Below are positions 1-8,048 of a stretch of DNA of 42,674 nt, one piece after another. The DNA is from Novosphingobium sp. Chol11 (GTDB taxonomy: Bacteria; Pseudomonadota; Alphaproteobacteria; Sphingomonadales; Sphingomonadaceae), in NCBI GenBank assembly GCA_945906105.1, contig CAMDQO010000024.1:1-42674 (forward strand), written 5' to 3'. Position 1 is the stretch's first letter. Each line of letters opens with the position of its first letter. The notes under the pieces were generated by a model that saw nothing but the letters and a program-made list of their open reading frames with translations, made no database searches and was not told the DNA's origin. The translations under genes were made by a program, and so were the position numbers.

Positions 1-157
1 GCTTTTGCGTGATCGGGCTAGTGTATCGGAATACCCATGAGCGCGCATACCCACTCGCGCTTGCCGTTACCTGCAAGTTCAGGCCCCGCTGCTTCCGGTC
101 CGCCGTGTAGCCCACCTTGGTTGTCGTCTCGACCTGACGCGCGGTCAGGTCCGCCAT
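1..157 (-). CDS. Tyrosine-family phage/island integrase, N-terminal part (runs off the left edge)
   Basis: Reading the reverse strand from ATG at 155-157 gives 52 open codons to the window edge, beginning MADLTARQVETTTKVGYTAD. This is the typical start of a P4-type integrase (DUF4102 arm-binding domain), with a later stretch SWVFRYTSP that matches the beta-sheet part of that domain. These enzymes catalyse site-specific recombination between an element and a chromosomal att site, usually the 3' end of a tRNA gene. The catalytic domain lies outside the window, so activity cannot be judged. The gene points away from the tRNA-like 3' end at 307-320, which is the usual arrangement for an element end. 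Family assignment is from recognition of the N-terminus only. Confidence 0.75.
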   Translation of the reverse strand, partial: MADLTARQVETTTKVGYTADRKQRGLNLQVTASASGYARSWVFRYTSPITQK

Positions 158-162
158 AGCGC

Positions 163-190
163 TTCTACCCACCTTTCTACCCACCTTTCT
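163..190. repeat. 12-bp tandem repeat just upstream of the integrase
   Basis: TTCTACCCACCT occurs twice head to tail (163-174 and 175-186), followed by a partial third copy TTCT. It ends 6 bases before the integrase start codon. Short direct repeats next to an integrase can be arm-type binding sites or a translation-coupled leader; the sequence does not say which. Confidence 0.6.
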
Positions 191-288
191 GCGCTGGATA
201 GTAGTGAATCTTGCTGGAGCTTACAAGGGGCTAATGCAAGCTAACATACTGTGGCACAATGTAATAATACTCCTTAGTGGTGCTCTCT

Positions 289-310
289 GGAGTCCACTGA
301 GTAGGACTCC
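289..310. repeat. Perfect 7-bp hairpin at the element junction
   Basis: GGAGTCC (289-295) and GGACTCC (304-310) form a perfect inverted repeat around an 8-base loop and run directly into the tRNA-like end. The loop lacks the conserved TTCGA of a tRNA T-arm. It may be part of the core recombination site. A second inverted repeat, GCTCTTTG (323-330) with CAAAGAGC (351-358), follows across an A/T-rich 20-base loop. Apart from these, the 157-460 interval shows nothing recognisable. Confidence 0.4.
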
Positions 311-320
311 GTCTCCGCCA
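307..320 (+). other. Putative attachment site: 3' end of a tRNA-Ser gene
   Basis: CTCCGTCTCCGCCA matches, from memory, the acceptor-stem and CCA end of alphaproteobacterial tRNA-Ser genes (3' half-stem GTCTCC, then GCCA). No matching 5' half (GGAGAC) or T-loop is found in the preceding 90 bases, so this is a fragment, not a gene. Its position beside an outward-facing integrase fits the short att copy left at the far end of a tRNA-integrated element. Inference; the intact tRNA-Ser would be expected to the left of the window. Confidence 0.45.
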
Positions 321-459
321 ATGCTCTTTGATTTTTGCTATATTTTTTAACAAAGAGCCCAGCTATTTCCAGCAGAGTCCAGCTAATCGTCCACTTTCGT
401 CCCTGCCATTTTTACCAGATGCGGTTTTGCGTCAGAAATACTGGCGATGGCAGCAGAAC

Positions 460-690
460 TCAGACGATCTCGCCGATTTCGGTGCCGACGGGATAGGTTT
501 CCCCGTCTGCAACCTTCTGGATCAAGGTGCCGGAAACAGGAGCCTCGATTTCGCGGGCGGTCTTATCAGTTTCGAGCGTGTAGATCACTTCACCTTCTTT
601 GACGACGGTGCCGCTTTCCACCATCCATTCGGCGAGCGTTCCTTCGCTCATCGACATTTCAAGCTTCGGGATTGTCAGGGTTGTCGACAT
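460..690 (-). CDS. Stand-alone lipoyl-domain carrier protein
   Basis: A 76-residue protein consisting of one biotinyl/lipoyl domain. The motif ETDKTA places the modified lysine at residue 43, and the domain begins with the usual IPKLEMSM strand. The carrier would shuttle acyl groups between E1, E2 and E3 of a 2-oxo-acid (or acetoin) dehydrogenase complex. It starts 19 bases after the E1 fusion gene, preceded by an AAAAGG ribosome binding site, so the two are surely co-transcribed. It lacks the subunit-binding and acyltransferase domains of a normal E2 (about 400 residues), and the sequence after its stop codon shows no continuation of an E2. Either a genuine free lipoyl domain or the remnant of a shortened E2. 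Confidence 0.85.
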   Translation of the reverse strand: MSTTLTIPKLEMSMSEGTLAEWMVESGTVVKEGEVIYTLETDKTAREIEAPVSGTLIQKVADGETYPVGTEIGEIV

Positions 691-709
691 GGCTGATACC
701 TTTTCTTGA

Positions 710-2737
710 TCAGGATTTCACGGCAGCGCGCGCGCGGGCGACGATGGCGGGGTTCATCGGCACCTGGCTGAACTCGATCGCTTGCGAATAGGCGATCGGC
801 GCATAGGCCGCGCCCAGACGGTCTGCCGGAGCCTTGAGTTGGCCCCACAATTCGCTGTTGATCGTGCTGCAGATTTCCGCGCCATAGCCGCAGAACTCTA
901 CCGCCGCATGGACCACCAACGCCCGCCCGGTCTTGCGCACCGATGCCAGAACGCGGTGATAGTCGATCGGCATCAACGAGCGCAGGTCGATCACCTCGGC
1001 GCTGATGCCCTCCTTGGCCAGCTCATCGGCCGCAGCCAGTGCCTGATGCAACATCCAGCCATAGGAAATCAGCGTGATGTCCGTGCCTTCACGGACAACC
1101 TTGGCGACGCCCAGCGGAACGCGATAATCACCCAACGGCACCTCGCCCTTCTGGGTGAACAGCAGCATCATCGATTCAATCATCACGCAAGGATCGGGGT
1201 CGGCAATGCACGATGCCAGCAGGCCTTTCGCATCGAGCGCGTTCGACGGATAGACTACCTTGATCCCCGGCGAGTGCAGCAGCCAGGCTTCAAGGCTCTG
1301 CGAGTGTTGTGCGCCGAACCCGCCCATTCCGCCGCCCGCCTGGACACGGATGGTCATCGGTGCATGCGTCGCTGCCCCCGACATGTAGCGCTGCTTGGCC
1401 GCGTGGTTGAAGATCTGGTCCATGCAGACGCCAAAGAAGTCGGTGAACATGATCTCGGCAATCGGGCTCATGCCGGCGATCGACGATCCCAGTGCCGCAC
1501 CGATGATCGCCTGCTCGGCAATCGGGGTCGGGCGGACGCGGTTCTTGCCGAATTCGGTCTGGAGCCCCTTGTTGGTGCCAAACACGCCGCCCTGCGGATC
1601 GCCCACATCCTCGCCCAGGATGAAGACTTCCTTGTTATTGGTCATGGCGACGCGCTGCGCATCACAAATCGCCTCGACCATCGACATGGTTTTGGTTTCA
1701 CCGGTCGAGGCAGCTTCGGCTTCGCGCACCGGATGATGGCCGCGCTGTGGCACGCAGTCGACATCGGCAAAGACGTCGGTCACGGTCTCGCTGGGCGGCG
1801 TCACCGGGCTTTCGAGCGCACGGGTGATCGCATCATCGACTTCGGCCTTGGCCGCAGCTTCCAGCGCGCTCAGTTCGTCTTCCGAGCAGATCCCGGCATC
1901 AATCAGCAGGGCGCGGGTCTTCTCAAGCGGCGCGCGTTCTTTCGCGGCGGCGAGCACGTCCTTGGCAGCGTTGTAGTTGTCACCCACGCCCGCGTGCGGC
2001 CCCATGCGATAGGTCAGGGCTTCGACGAAGACCGGCCCCTTGCCTGCGCGGACATAGTCGATCACGTCCTTCATTCCTGTATGGAATGCCGCCGGATCGT
2101 TGCCGTCCAGCTGCACGCCGCGAAAGCCCAGAGCCTCGGCGCGGCCATAGAAGTTCGGGCTGGCGGTATAGTCCGGGATCGGCGTGTATTCGCCCCACTG
2201 GTTGTTCTGACACATGAAGATCACCGGCAGCTTCCACGCGCCCGCAAGGTTCATCGCTTCGTGAACCGCACCAATCGAGGTGGCACCATCACCGAAATTG
2301 ACGATTGTGACCCGGTCTTCGCCGCGCTCCTTGGCGGAAATGGCAAACCCGTTGGCAATCGGCGCGCCAGCGCCGACGATGGCAGTCGTCACCATCGAGC
2401 CAGACGAGGGGTCGGAAATGTGAGGACTGCCGCCCTTGCCTTTGTTCAGTCCGCCTTCACGGCCCAGCGCTTCAGCGAACATGCCGTAAAGATCGACACC
2501 CTTGGCGACCTGATCATGGATGCCGCGATAGGTGGTGACCATGTAGTCACGCGCGGTAATGAGTTGAGATATCGTGGCAGGGATACATTCCTGTCCGGTC
2601 ATCGGCCAGTAGGTAAACATGAATTTGCCCGCCGAAAGTCCAGCTTGAATCGCCTTGTCCACCGCGCGGATTCGCGCCATCTGGCCATAGATTGCTTTCA
2701 GAACTTCGGGCTCAATCCCAAGGTTTCCTGCGGCCAT
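710..2737 (-). CDS. Fused E1 alpha-beta subunits of a thiamine-diphosphate 2-oxo-acid/acetoin dehydrogenase
   Basis: A 675-residue fusion. Residues 1-330 are E1 alpha, with the thiamine-diphosphate motif starting GDG at 149-151 and ending in NN at 178-179. Residues about 350-675 are E1 beta (LGEDVGDPQGG near 375, then the usual beta-subunit core). The linker at about 330-350 is charged and Ala-rich. It would decarboxylate a 2-oxo acid, or cleave acetoin, and pass the acyl group to the lipoyl protein encoded downstream. The start is taken as ATG at 2737 rather than the preceding in-frame GTG, because GAGGAGAAG lies just upstream. No E2 or E3 gene is in the window. The substrate cannot be read from sequence; pyruvate, acetoin and branched-chain acids are all possible. 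Confidence 0.88.
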   Translation of the reverse strand: MAAGNLGIEPEVLKAIYGQMARIRAVDKAIQAGLSAGKFMFTYWPMTGQECIPATISQLITARDYMVTTYRGIHDQVAKGVDLYGMFAEALGREGGLNKGKGGSPHISDPSSGSMVTTAIVGAGAPIANGFAISAKERGEDRVTIVNFGDGATSIGAVHEAMNLAGAWKLPVIFMCQNNQWGEYTPIPDYTASPNFYGRAEALGFRGVQLDGNDPAAFHTGMKDVIDYVRAGKGPVFVEALTYRMGPHAGVGDNYNAAKDVLAAAKERAPLEKTRALLIDAGICSEDELSALEAAAKAEVDDAITRALESPVTPPSETVTDVFADVDCVPQRGHHPVREAEAASTGETKTMSMVEAICDAQRVAMTNNKEVFILGEDVGDPQGGVFGTNKGLQTEFGKNRVRPTPIAEQAIIGAALGSSIAGMSPIAEIMFTDFFGVCMDQIFNHAAKQRYMSGAATHAPMTIRVQAGGGMGGFGAQHSQSLEAWLLHSPGIKVVYPSNALDAKGLLASCIADPDPCVMIESMMLLFTQKGEVPLGDYRVPLGVAKVVREGTDITLISYGWMLHQALAAADELAKEGISAEVIDLRSLMPIDYHRVLASVRKTGRALVVHAAVEFCGYGAEICSTINSELWGQLKAPADRLGAAYAPIAYSQAIEFSQVPMNPAIVARARAAVKS

Positions 2738-3089
2738 CACTGCTTCTCCTCAATTCTCGCGTCGCACGTTTAGCCACCCAGATCATCCGGCATGGCTTGC
2801 AGTCCGATCCCTTTGCATGGAATCGACCGTCAGCAAAGCTCCACTGAAGAAATCATGCGGCCATGTCCATGATTATTGCGCAGCACCTGTGCCATTAGGT
2901 CATCCAAGTGCGTCAGTTCAGCCTGACACCTGATGATAATACAAGCTGAAGCTATGCCCACCCGGCTCTGATGAAACCATTGCCGGTGTCTCAAGCAAGC
3001 ATATGATGGTGGGGTTTTTGCTTCCGCCTAAGCGCATTTTCTCCTACGGTCAGATGAACCCAGATGAACAGGGCCAAGGGCAAGCAGCA
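2738..3089. promoter_or_regulatory. Divergent intergenic region between the E1 gene and the TetR gene
   Basis: About 350 bases separate the two divergent genes and contain no convincing reading frame. The most regular element is a short inverted repeat, GTCAG (2912-2916) with CTGAC (2923-2927), which could be an operator for the neighbouring TetR protein. No clear -35/-10 pair stands out. Weak evidence. Confidence 0.3.
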
Positions 3090-3845
3090 ATGCAATCAGA
3101 AATGAATGTTATGTCGAAACCGGACGGGGCGAAATGGCGCTTGGGGAAAAAAGAAAAACCCAAGAGCAAGCGGGCCAATCAGGCTGGCAGGCCAACTGCC
3201 GTCGAACTTGAACGCCGCAAGGCGCTGGTTATGGATGTAGCAACCGCTTTGTTCGTTCAGCGCGGTTTTGCCGCAACATCGCTGGTTGATATTGCCCGAG
3301 GCGCCGGTGTGGCAACACGGACTCTGTATCAGCATTTCGGCGACAAAGAGGCTATTTTCCGCGAAGTTATCTTTGCGCGCGATACTGTGGCCGCTCTGCA
3401 GCGACCAGCTGTCCAAGCGGGCGACACGCTCTTTTCAGCATTACGCAATGTTGGGGATTATGCTTACGCGGTAACCTATCGTGATCAGTCTATCGGCCTG
3501 ATGCGGCTGATGATTGCTGAAAGCACCCGTTTCACAGATTTCATGCGGTCAGTCGCAGTCTCAATTTTTTCGCGGTACCGGCGCAATTTCGAAAAAGTGT
3601 TCGAAGCGCTTGAGGCAGCAAATCTCATTCCTGAAGGCAATCATGCCCGTTCAGCAGAATTGTTTTCAGATCTCATGCTCGGCAGCCATCCGATCATGAC
3701 CTACACCAACTGGGATGCGACCGCGCCTTCCAGTGACGATCTGGATGAGCGTGTTGAAATGTTTATTCTCGGGCGCTTCGGATCCACGGTTGCGCGCACG
3801 GCTCGGACAAAAAAAGCGAAGCTTCCCCTCCAGACAGCTACGTGA
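3090..3845 (+). CDS. TetR/AcrR-family transcriptional regulator
   Basis: With the start at 3090 the protein has 251 residues. It has a Lys/Arg-rich N-terminal tail (residues 17-33), then a TetR helix-turn-helix at about 45-92 including GVATRTLYQHFGDKEAIF, followed by a helical ligand-binding domain of ordinary TetR size. The frame is open from 3003, but ATG 3090 is preferred because AAGGG lies about 9 bases upstream; ATG 3111 (MSKPDG) is also possible. It is transcribed away from the E1/lipoyl genes and is the obvious candidate to repress them. The ligand is unknown. The basic N-terminal extension is longer than in typical TetR proteins. Confidence 0.85.
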   Translation: MQSEMNVMSKPDGAKWRLGKKEKPKSKRANQAGRPTAVELERRKALVMDVATALFVQRGFAATSLVDIARGAGVATRTLYQHFGDKEAIFREVIFARDTVAALQRPAVQAGDTLFSALRNVGDYAYAVTYRDQSIGLMRLMIAESTRFTDFMRSVAVSIFSRYRRNFEKVFEALEAANLIPEGNHARSAELFSDLMLGSHPIMTYTNWDATAPSSDDLDERVEMFILGRFGSTVARTARTKKAKLPLQTAT

Positions 3846-3917
3846 AGCGTTGCCCCATACTGGCAATTGCCACTGTCTGATGCTGGAACCATATTCAGCA
3901 GGGGCGAACTGATCTGA

Positions 3918-4319
3918 TCACAGGCCAGGGGTTGTTGCTGAATGTAGGTCCGTAATCGTGAACTTGCCGGCGCGGTCTATGTACTCATCAATCCGCGAAA
4001 TCTGGCCGTCCTGCAACATGATGACGACGCAGACAGGCCATGCGACCAAAGCGCCAGATACGCTGCAGCCCGTCATCATTTGCTGTTGAACAAAACCGCC
4101 GGGAATCGGATGGCGCCTAACATCAACAAAGGCGCGCTGGGGGAAGGCTGCTAAAAGTGCCTTCCATCCCTCAAGGCAGGAGTCGCGGTCATGCGCTATG
4201 CCATCAAAGCAATGCCAGACCCGGGCATCTGGGGTCAGGCAGCCGAGCGCATCAGCCAGATGGCCGCTGGCCAGTGCGCCATAAAAGCGATCAATTACGG
4301 ATCCATCGGGTTCTGTCAT
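3918..4319 (-). CDS. NTF2-like / SnoaL-type small protein
   Basis: A 133-residue alpha+beta protein of the NTF2-like superfamily (SnoaL/limonene-epoxide-hydrolase fold). It opens with a helix ending in DRFYGALASG, has a core LTPDARVWHCFDG and ends with the strand-rich DGQISRIDEYID typical of the family. Members are small cyclases, isomerases, hydrolases or proteins of unknown function, so no reaction is proposed. I chose MTEPDG at 4319; the frame is open upstream to 4358. It is convergent with the TetR gene and divergent from the sugar operon at 4508. Confidence 0.7.
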   Translation of the reverse strand: MTEPDGSVIDRFYGALASGHLADALGCLTPDARVWHCFDGIAHDRDSCLEGWKALLAAFPQRAFVDVRRHPIPGGFVQQQMMTGCSVSGALVAWPVCVVIMLQDGQISRIDEYIDRAGKFTITDLHSATTPGL

Positions 4320-4429
4320 GGTGAGCGCTCTTTGCTGGTATGCGAGCCTGGGCAGCATGATCGGATACCCCCGGGTCGTTCAGCGAAGAGCACTACCGAT
4401 CAATGTTGCTCGGCGCGACGAATTGGGTG

Positions 4430-4458
4430 TTGCGCAAAGCGGGCGATGGTTGCAATGT
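4430..4458 (+). promoter_or_regulatory. Candidate promoter of the keto-glycoside operon
   Basis: TTGCGC (4430-4435) and CAATGT (4453-4458) are separated by 17 bases and lie about 50 bases before the TTG start at 4508. The -10 box is poor. The LacI-type site at 4456-4469 overlaps its downstream edge, which is where a repressor would block polymerase. Read by eye; tentative. Confidence 0.3.
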
Positions 4459-4469
4459 TAGCGCTCCCA
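4456..4469. promoter_or_regulatory. LacI-family operator, site 1
   Basis: TGTTAGCGCTCCCA has the central TAGCGCT of LacI-type operators and the outer TGnT...CA arms. Its first ten bases differ at a single position from the site before xylB (13661-13674). It resembles, from memory, the xylose operator of Caulobacter. Proposed target of the LacI protein encoded at 12521-13597. Confidence 0.6.
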
Positions 4470-4507
4470 AAGGCGATTCTCACAAACAATAGTCGGGAGA
4501 GAGAGAC

Positions 4508-5647
4508 TTGCAGCCCATTCGCTATGGCATGATCGGTGGTGGCCAAGGCGCATTCATTGGCGGCGTTCACCGCACCGCGGCTGCGATTGCCGGGAACTGG
4601 AGCCTTGTGGCGGGAGCATTCTCCTCGACGCCGGAAAAGTCGCGCGCATCAGGTGCTGAGATCGGCGTTGCGTCGGATCGCACCTACGGTTCATGGGCCG
4701 AAATGCTGGAGCGCGAGTCTGCCCTGCCCGCCGATCAGCGGATCGAAGTGGTTTCAATCGTCACCCCCAACCATATGCACGCTGCGCCTGCGATTGCCGC
4801 GATGGAAGCCGGATTTGATGTCATCATCGACAAACCGCTGGCGCATAGTCTGGAGGCAGCACAGGCCATCGCTGATGCCGCCACGCGCACCGGACGGCGG
4901 ATCGCGGTGACGCATACCTATACCGGCTATCCACTGGTCAAGCAGGCGCGCGATCTCGTCACTTCGGGCAAGTTCGGCAAGGTGCGGCGTGTCGCGGTGA
5001 AATATACGCAAGACTGGCTGAGCCGCGCCGCTGACCTTGAAGGCAACAAGCAGGCCGCATGGCGCGTCGATCCGGCGCAGTCGGGCGATGCCGGGGCCTT
5101 TGGCGATATCGGCACCCATGCCGCAAATTTGGTCGAATTCATCACCGGAGAGCGGATCACGTCGATCTGCGCCGAACTCACCATGCTGCCCGGTCGCCGC
5201 ATCGACGATGATGGCGCGGCACTGTTTCGCCTGTCGGGCGGCGGCAAGGGTACGCTCACCGCCAGTCAGGTTTGCGTCGGCGATATCAACGACCTCGCCA
5301 TCTCGGTCTATTGCGACGAAGCCGGGCTTCACTGGCGGCAGGAAGAGCCGAACACCATGCGCATCGGCTATCGCGACAAGCCCACCGAGATCTGGCACGC
5401 GGGCGCCAACCGCGCCTATCTCTCGCCCGAAATTCTCGCCATCCAGCGCACACCGAGCGGACACCCCGAGGGTTATCTCGAAGCCTTCGCCAATATCTAT
5501 CACGCGTTTGGTGCGCAACTTCGCGGTGGGGCGGCACCAGCCAGCGAACCGGGATATGCCACCATGGCAGACACTTTGGCTGGCATGAAATTCATCGCCG
5601 CCAGCCTTGAATCCAGCCGCCTTGGCGCGGTCTGGGTCAATCTTTGA
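4508..5647 (+). CDS. Gfo/Idh/MocA-family sugar oxidoreductase
   Basis: A 379-residue NAD(P)-dependent oxidoreductase. The N-terminal Rossmann fold has GGGQG at residues 10-14. TPNHMH at 86-91 and DKP at 108-110 (usual EKP, here with Asp) mark the active-site lysine. GDIGTH at 199-204 supplies the conserved Asp/His of the C-terminal domain. The start is a TTG codon with the strong GGGAGAGAGAG just upstream. Members oxidise or reduce sugar hydroxyls, including C3 oxidation of glycosides or reduction of 3-keto sugars. It is the first gene of the operon and sits behind the LacI-type operator. The next start codon lies about 15 bases after its stop. Exact substrate unknown. Confidence 0.88.
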   Translation: MQPIRYGMIGGGQGAFIGGVHRTAAAIAGNWSLVAGAFSSTPEKSRASGAEIGVASDRTYGSWAEMLERESALPADQRIEVVSIVTPNHMHAAPAIAAMEAGFDVIIDKPLAHSLEAAQAIADAATRTGRRIAVTHTYTGYPLVKQARDLVTSGKFGKVRRVAVKYTQDWLSRAADLEGNKQAAWRVDPAQSGDAGAFGDIGTHAANLVEFITGERITSICAELTMLPGRRIDDDGAALFRLSGGGKGTLTASQVCVGDINDLAISVYCDEAGLHWRQEEPNTMRIGYRDKPTEIWHAGANRAYLSPEILAIQRTPSGHPEGYLEAFANIYHAFGAQLRGGAAPASEPGYATMADTLAGMKFIAASLESSRLGAVWVNL

Positions 5648-5661
5648 AAGGAACGGGGACA

Positions 5662-6708
5662 ATGAAAGGCCCAGCCATATTCCTCGCGCAGTTCGCCGGT
5701 GCCGAGGCACCGTTCAACTCGCTTGATGGAATCACCAAGTGGGCAGCGGGGCACGGCTATAAAGGCGTGCAAATCCCAACCTGGGAAAGCAGCCTGATCA
5801 ATTTGGAACTGGCCGCGACCAGTCAGGACTATGCCGACGAGATCAAAGGCACTTGCGAGGCCAACGGCGTTGCGGTGACCGAGCTTTCCACCCACCTTCA
5901 GGGCCAGCTGGTTGCCACGCATCCCGCTTATGACCAGCTGTTCGATGGCTTTGCCCCAGCGCAGCTGCACGGCAATGCCAAGGCGCGCACCGAATGGGCG
6001 GTCGAGCAGGTGAAGCTTGCCGCCAAGGCCAGCCGCCGCCTTGGTTGCACTGCCCACGCCACATTCTCAGGCGCGCTGATGTGGCACCTGGTCTATCCTT
6101 GGCCACAGCGCCCGGCGGGGCTGGTCGAGGAGGGTTTTGCCGAACTTGGCCGCCGCTGGAAACCGATCCTTGATGTGTTCGAGGAGAACGGCGTCGATGC
6201 GGCCTATGAACTGCACCCCGGCGAAGACCTGCACGACGGTGTGACCTTCGAGCGCTTCCTTGATGCGGTGGGCGGCCATGCCCGCGCCAACATCCTCTAT
6301 GATCCCAGCCATTTCGTGCTGCAGCAGCTCGATTATCTGGCCTTCATCGACATCTACAAGGACCGCATCAAAGCCTTCCATGTGAAGGATGCCGAGTTCC
6401 GCCCGAATGGCCGCGCCGGTGTCTATGGCTCTTATTCCGGCTGGGCTGATCGCCCCGGCCGTTTCCGCTCGCTGGGCGACGGGCAGATCGATTTCGGCGC
6501 GATATTCTCCAAGCTGACGCAATACGGCTTCGATGGCTGGGCCGTGCTCGAATGGGAATGTGCGCTGAAGCACCCGGAACAGGGAGCGGCAGAAGGCGCG
6601 CCATTCATTACGCGACACATGATCCGCAAGGCCGAGAAGGCATTCGACGATTTTGCTTGCAGCGGCGCTGATGAGGCCGTGATCAGAAGTGTGCTGGGAT
6701 TGAACTGA
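5662..6708 (+). CDS. TIM-barrel sugar isomerase/epimerase family protein (AP_endonuc_2 type)
   Basis: A 348-residue xylose-isomerase-like TIM barrel. The metal-binding tetrad of the family can be picked out: Glu183 (AYELHPGE), Asp214 (YDPSH), His240 (FHVKD) and Glu297 (VLEWE). The long insertion GVYGSYSGWADRPGRFRSLG around residues 254-271 is typical of the larger members found beside Gfo/Idh/MocA oxidoreductases. Such proteins are sugar epimerases or isomerases, and some are keto-glycoside lyases/hydrolases; sequence alone does not decide. The start is ATG 5662, preceded by AAAGGAACGGGG, rather than the upstream in-frame ATG that overlaps the previous gene. Cytoplasmic, with no signal peptide. 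Confidence 0.85.
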   Translation: MKGPAIFLAQFAGAEAPFNSLDGITKWAAGHGYKGVQIPTWESSLINLELAATSQDYADEIKGTCEANGVAVTELSTHLQGQLVATHPAYDQLFDGFAPAQLHGNAKARTEWAVEQVKLAAKASRRLGCTAHATFSGALMWHLVYPWPQRPAGLVEEGFAELGRRWKPILDVFEENGVDAAYELHPGEDLHDGVTFERFLDAVGGHARANILYDPSHFVLQQLDYLAFIDIYKDRIKAFHVKDAEFRPNGRAGVYGSYSGWADRPGRFRSLGDGQIDFGAIFSKLTQYGFDGWAVLEWECALKHPEQGAAEGAPFITRHMIRKAEKAFDDFACSGADEAVIRSVLGLN

Positions 6709-6753
6709 AAGCAGAAATCGCGACCTGAACCGAGGCGCGTGAGGGGAGAGAGC

Positions 6754-8043
6754 ATGAACGACAAGACCTATAACAACCGGGCGATATTCTGGATCTGCGT
6801 GCTGCTGCTGGTAACGGCGGCGATGTCGTTCTCGATCCGCACCGGCGCTTCGGGGGCGATCAAGGAAGCCTTGCTCGATGCGCAGATGCCTGCCCATTCG
6901 GGCGAGATGATCGCGGCGGCACTGGGCAATTCATTCCTCGGCTTTGCGCTTTCCCTGCTGGTGATCAGTCCCTTGCTCGACGTATTCGGCGCCAAGCGGG
7001 TGATCCTCTTTTCCTCCGCCTGTTTCATCATCGGGCCGGCGCTGATCCTGTGGTCGCCAAGTGGCGGCGATATCACTTCGGTCTATCGTCTGCTGACCAT
7101 CGGCATGGTGGTCTGCGGCTTTGGCTGGGGGGCGATGGAGGCATCGGTCAACCCGATCACCGCCGCGCTCTATCCTGATGACAAGACGCACCGGCTCAAC
7201 GTGCTCCATGCCTGGTGGCCTGCCGGTATCGTCATTGGCGGGCTATCATCGGTGCTGTTCTTCAATCAGCTTGATCTTGGCTGGCAGGCGCTGATCGCTT
7301 TAATTCCGATCCCAGCGATTGTTTGCGGACTGTGGGCTATGACGCAGACTTTCCCCAAGACCGAAAGCACCACCATGGGCGTGCCTTTCAAAAGCATGCT
7401 GGCAGAACCGTTCAAACGGCCGGGCTTCTGGGTGTTCCCGGCGATCATGTTTCTTACCGCCACAGCCGAACTGGCACCGGGTTCATGGGTTGATATCGCG
7501 CTGACGCAGACCGCAGGCATGCCGGGTATTCTGGTGCTGGTCTATGTTTCCGCCATCATGTTCGTCATGCGGCACTTCGCCGGTGCGCTGGAAAAGCGCT
7601 TCTCCGATATCGGCCTGCTGTGGTTCTGCGCGATCCCGGCGGCGATCGGGCTTTACCTGCTGAGCCTTGCCAATTCGCCGGCCACCGCTCTGGTCGCCGC
7701 GACTCTCTGGGCCTTTGGCGTCTGCTTCATGTGGCCTACTATGTTGGCCGCCGTGGCCCGCCGCTATCCGCGGAGCGGGCCGTGGGGCATCGGCATCGTC
7801 GGCTTTGCCGCGGCCATGGCGATTTACTTCGTCCTGCCCGAAATCGGCAAGATCTATGACAAGGCCAAACTCGACAAGGCAGGCGGCGAGGCCGCCTTTG
7901 CCGCGATGCAGCCGGGGCCGGAATTGCAGACTGTGCTGGGATACGCTGCGCAAGAGAGCTTTCAGGTGATTGCCCTGGTGCCGCTGGCGCTGTTCTTCAT
8001 CTTTGGTGTTCTCTGGTTCTTCGAACGCAAGCGTAAAGGCTGA
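6754..8043 (+). CDS. MFS sugar transporter
   Basis: A 429-residue integral membrane protein with about twelve hydrophobic segments, of the major facilitator superfamily, and similar in style to FucP-type sugar permeases. The first helix follows a short cytoplasmic start (MNDKTYNNR). A later Pro/Gly-rich helix pattern and a short Arg/Lys-rich C-terminus (FFERKRKG) are visible. It starts at ATG 6754 behind GAGGGGAGAG, not at the earlier in-frame ATG 6739. Its place between sugar-modifying enzymes suggests uptake of the oxidised or free sugar into the cytoplasm, probably by proton symport. Substrate inferred only from context. Confidence 0.85.
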   Translation: MNDKTYNNRAIFWICVLLLVTAAMSFSIRTGASGAIKEALLDAQMPAHSGEMIAAALGNSFLGFALSLLVISPLLDVFGAKRVILFSSACFIIGPALILWSPSGGDITSVYRLLTIGMVVCGFGWGAMEASVNPITAALYPDDKTHRLNVLHAWWPAGIVIGGLSSVLFFNQLDLGWQALIALIPIPAIVCGLWAMTQTFPKTESTTMGVPFKSMLAEPFKRPGFWVFPAIMFLTATAELAPGSWVDIALTQTAGMPGILVLVYVSAIMFVMRHFAGALEKRFSDIGLLWFCAIPAAIGLYLLSLANSPATALVAATLWAFGVCFMWPTMLAAVARRYPRSGPWGIGIVGFAAAMAIYFVLPEIGKIYDKAKLDKAGGEAAFAAMQPGPELQTVLGYAAQESFQVIALVPLALFFIFGVLWFFERKRKG

Positions 8044-8048
8044 ATCCT

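Noticed and set aside
289..310. Hairpin as a tRNA T-arm
   Set aside because: The stem is 7 bp and the 8-base loop lacks TTCGA.
231..320. A complete tRNA-Ser gene ending at the GCCA
   Set aside because: The 5' acceptor half GGAGAC, anticodon arm and TTCGA loop are missing; only the last 14 bases match.
782..2773. 663-codon forward open frame opposite the E1 fusion gene
   Set aside because: Antisense shadow of a strongly conserved enzyme in high-GC DNA; its translation has no recognisable domain.
4754..5710. 318-codon reverse frame opposite the Gfo/Idh/MocA gene
   Set aside because: Shadow frame; no motif, no ribosome site, and it would overlap a clear operon.
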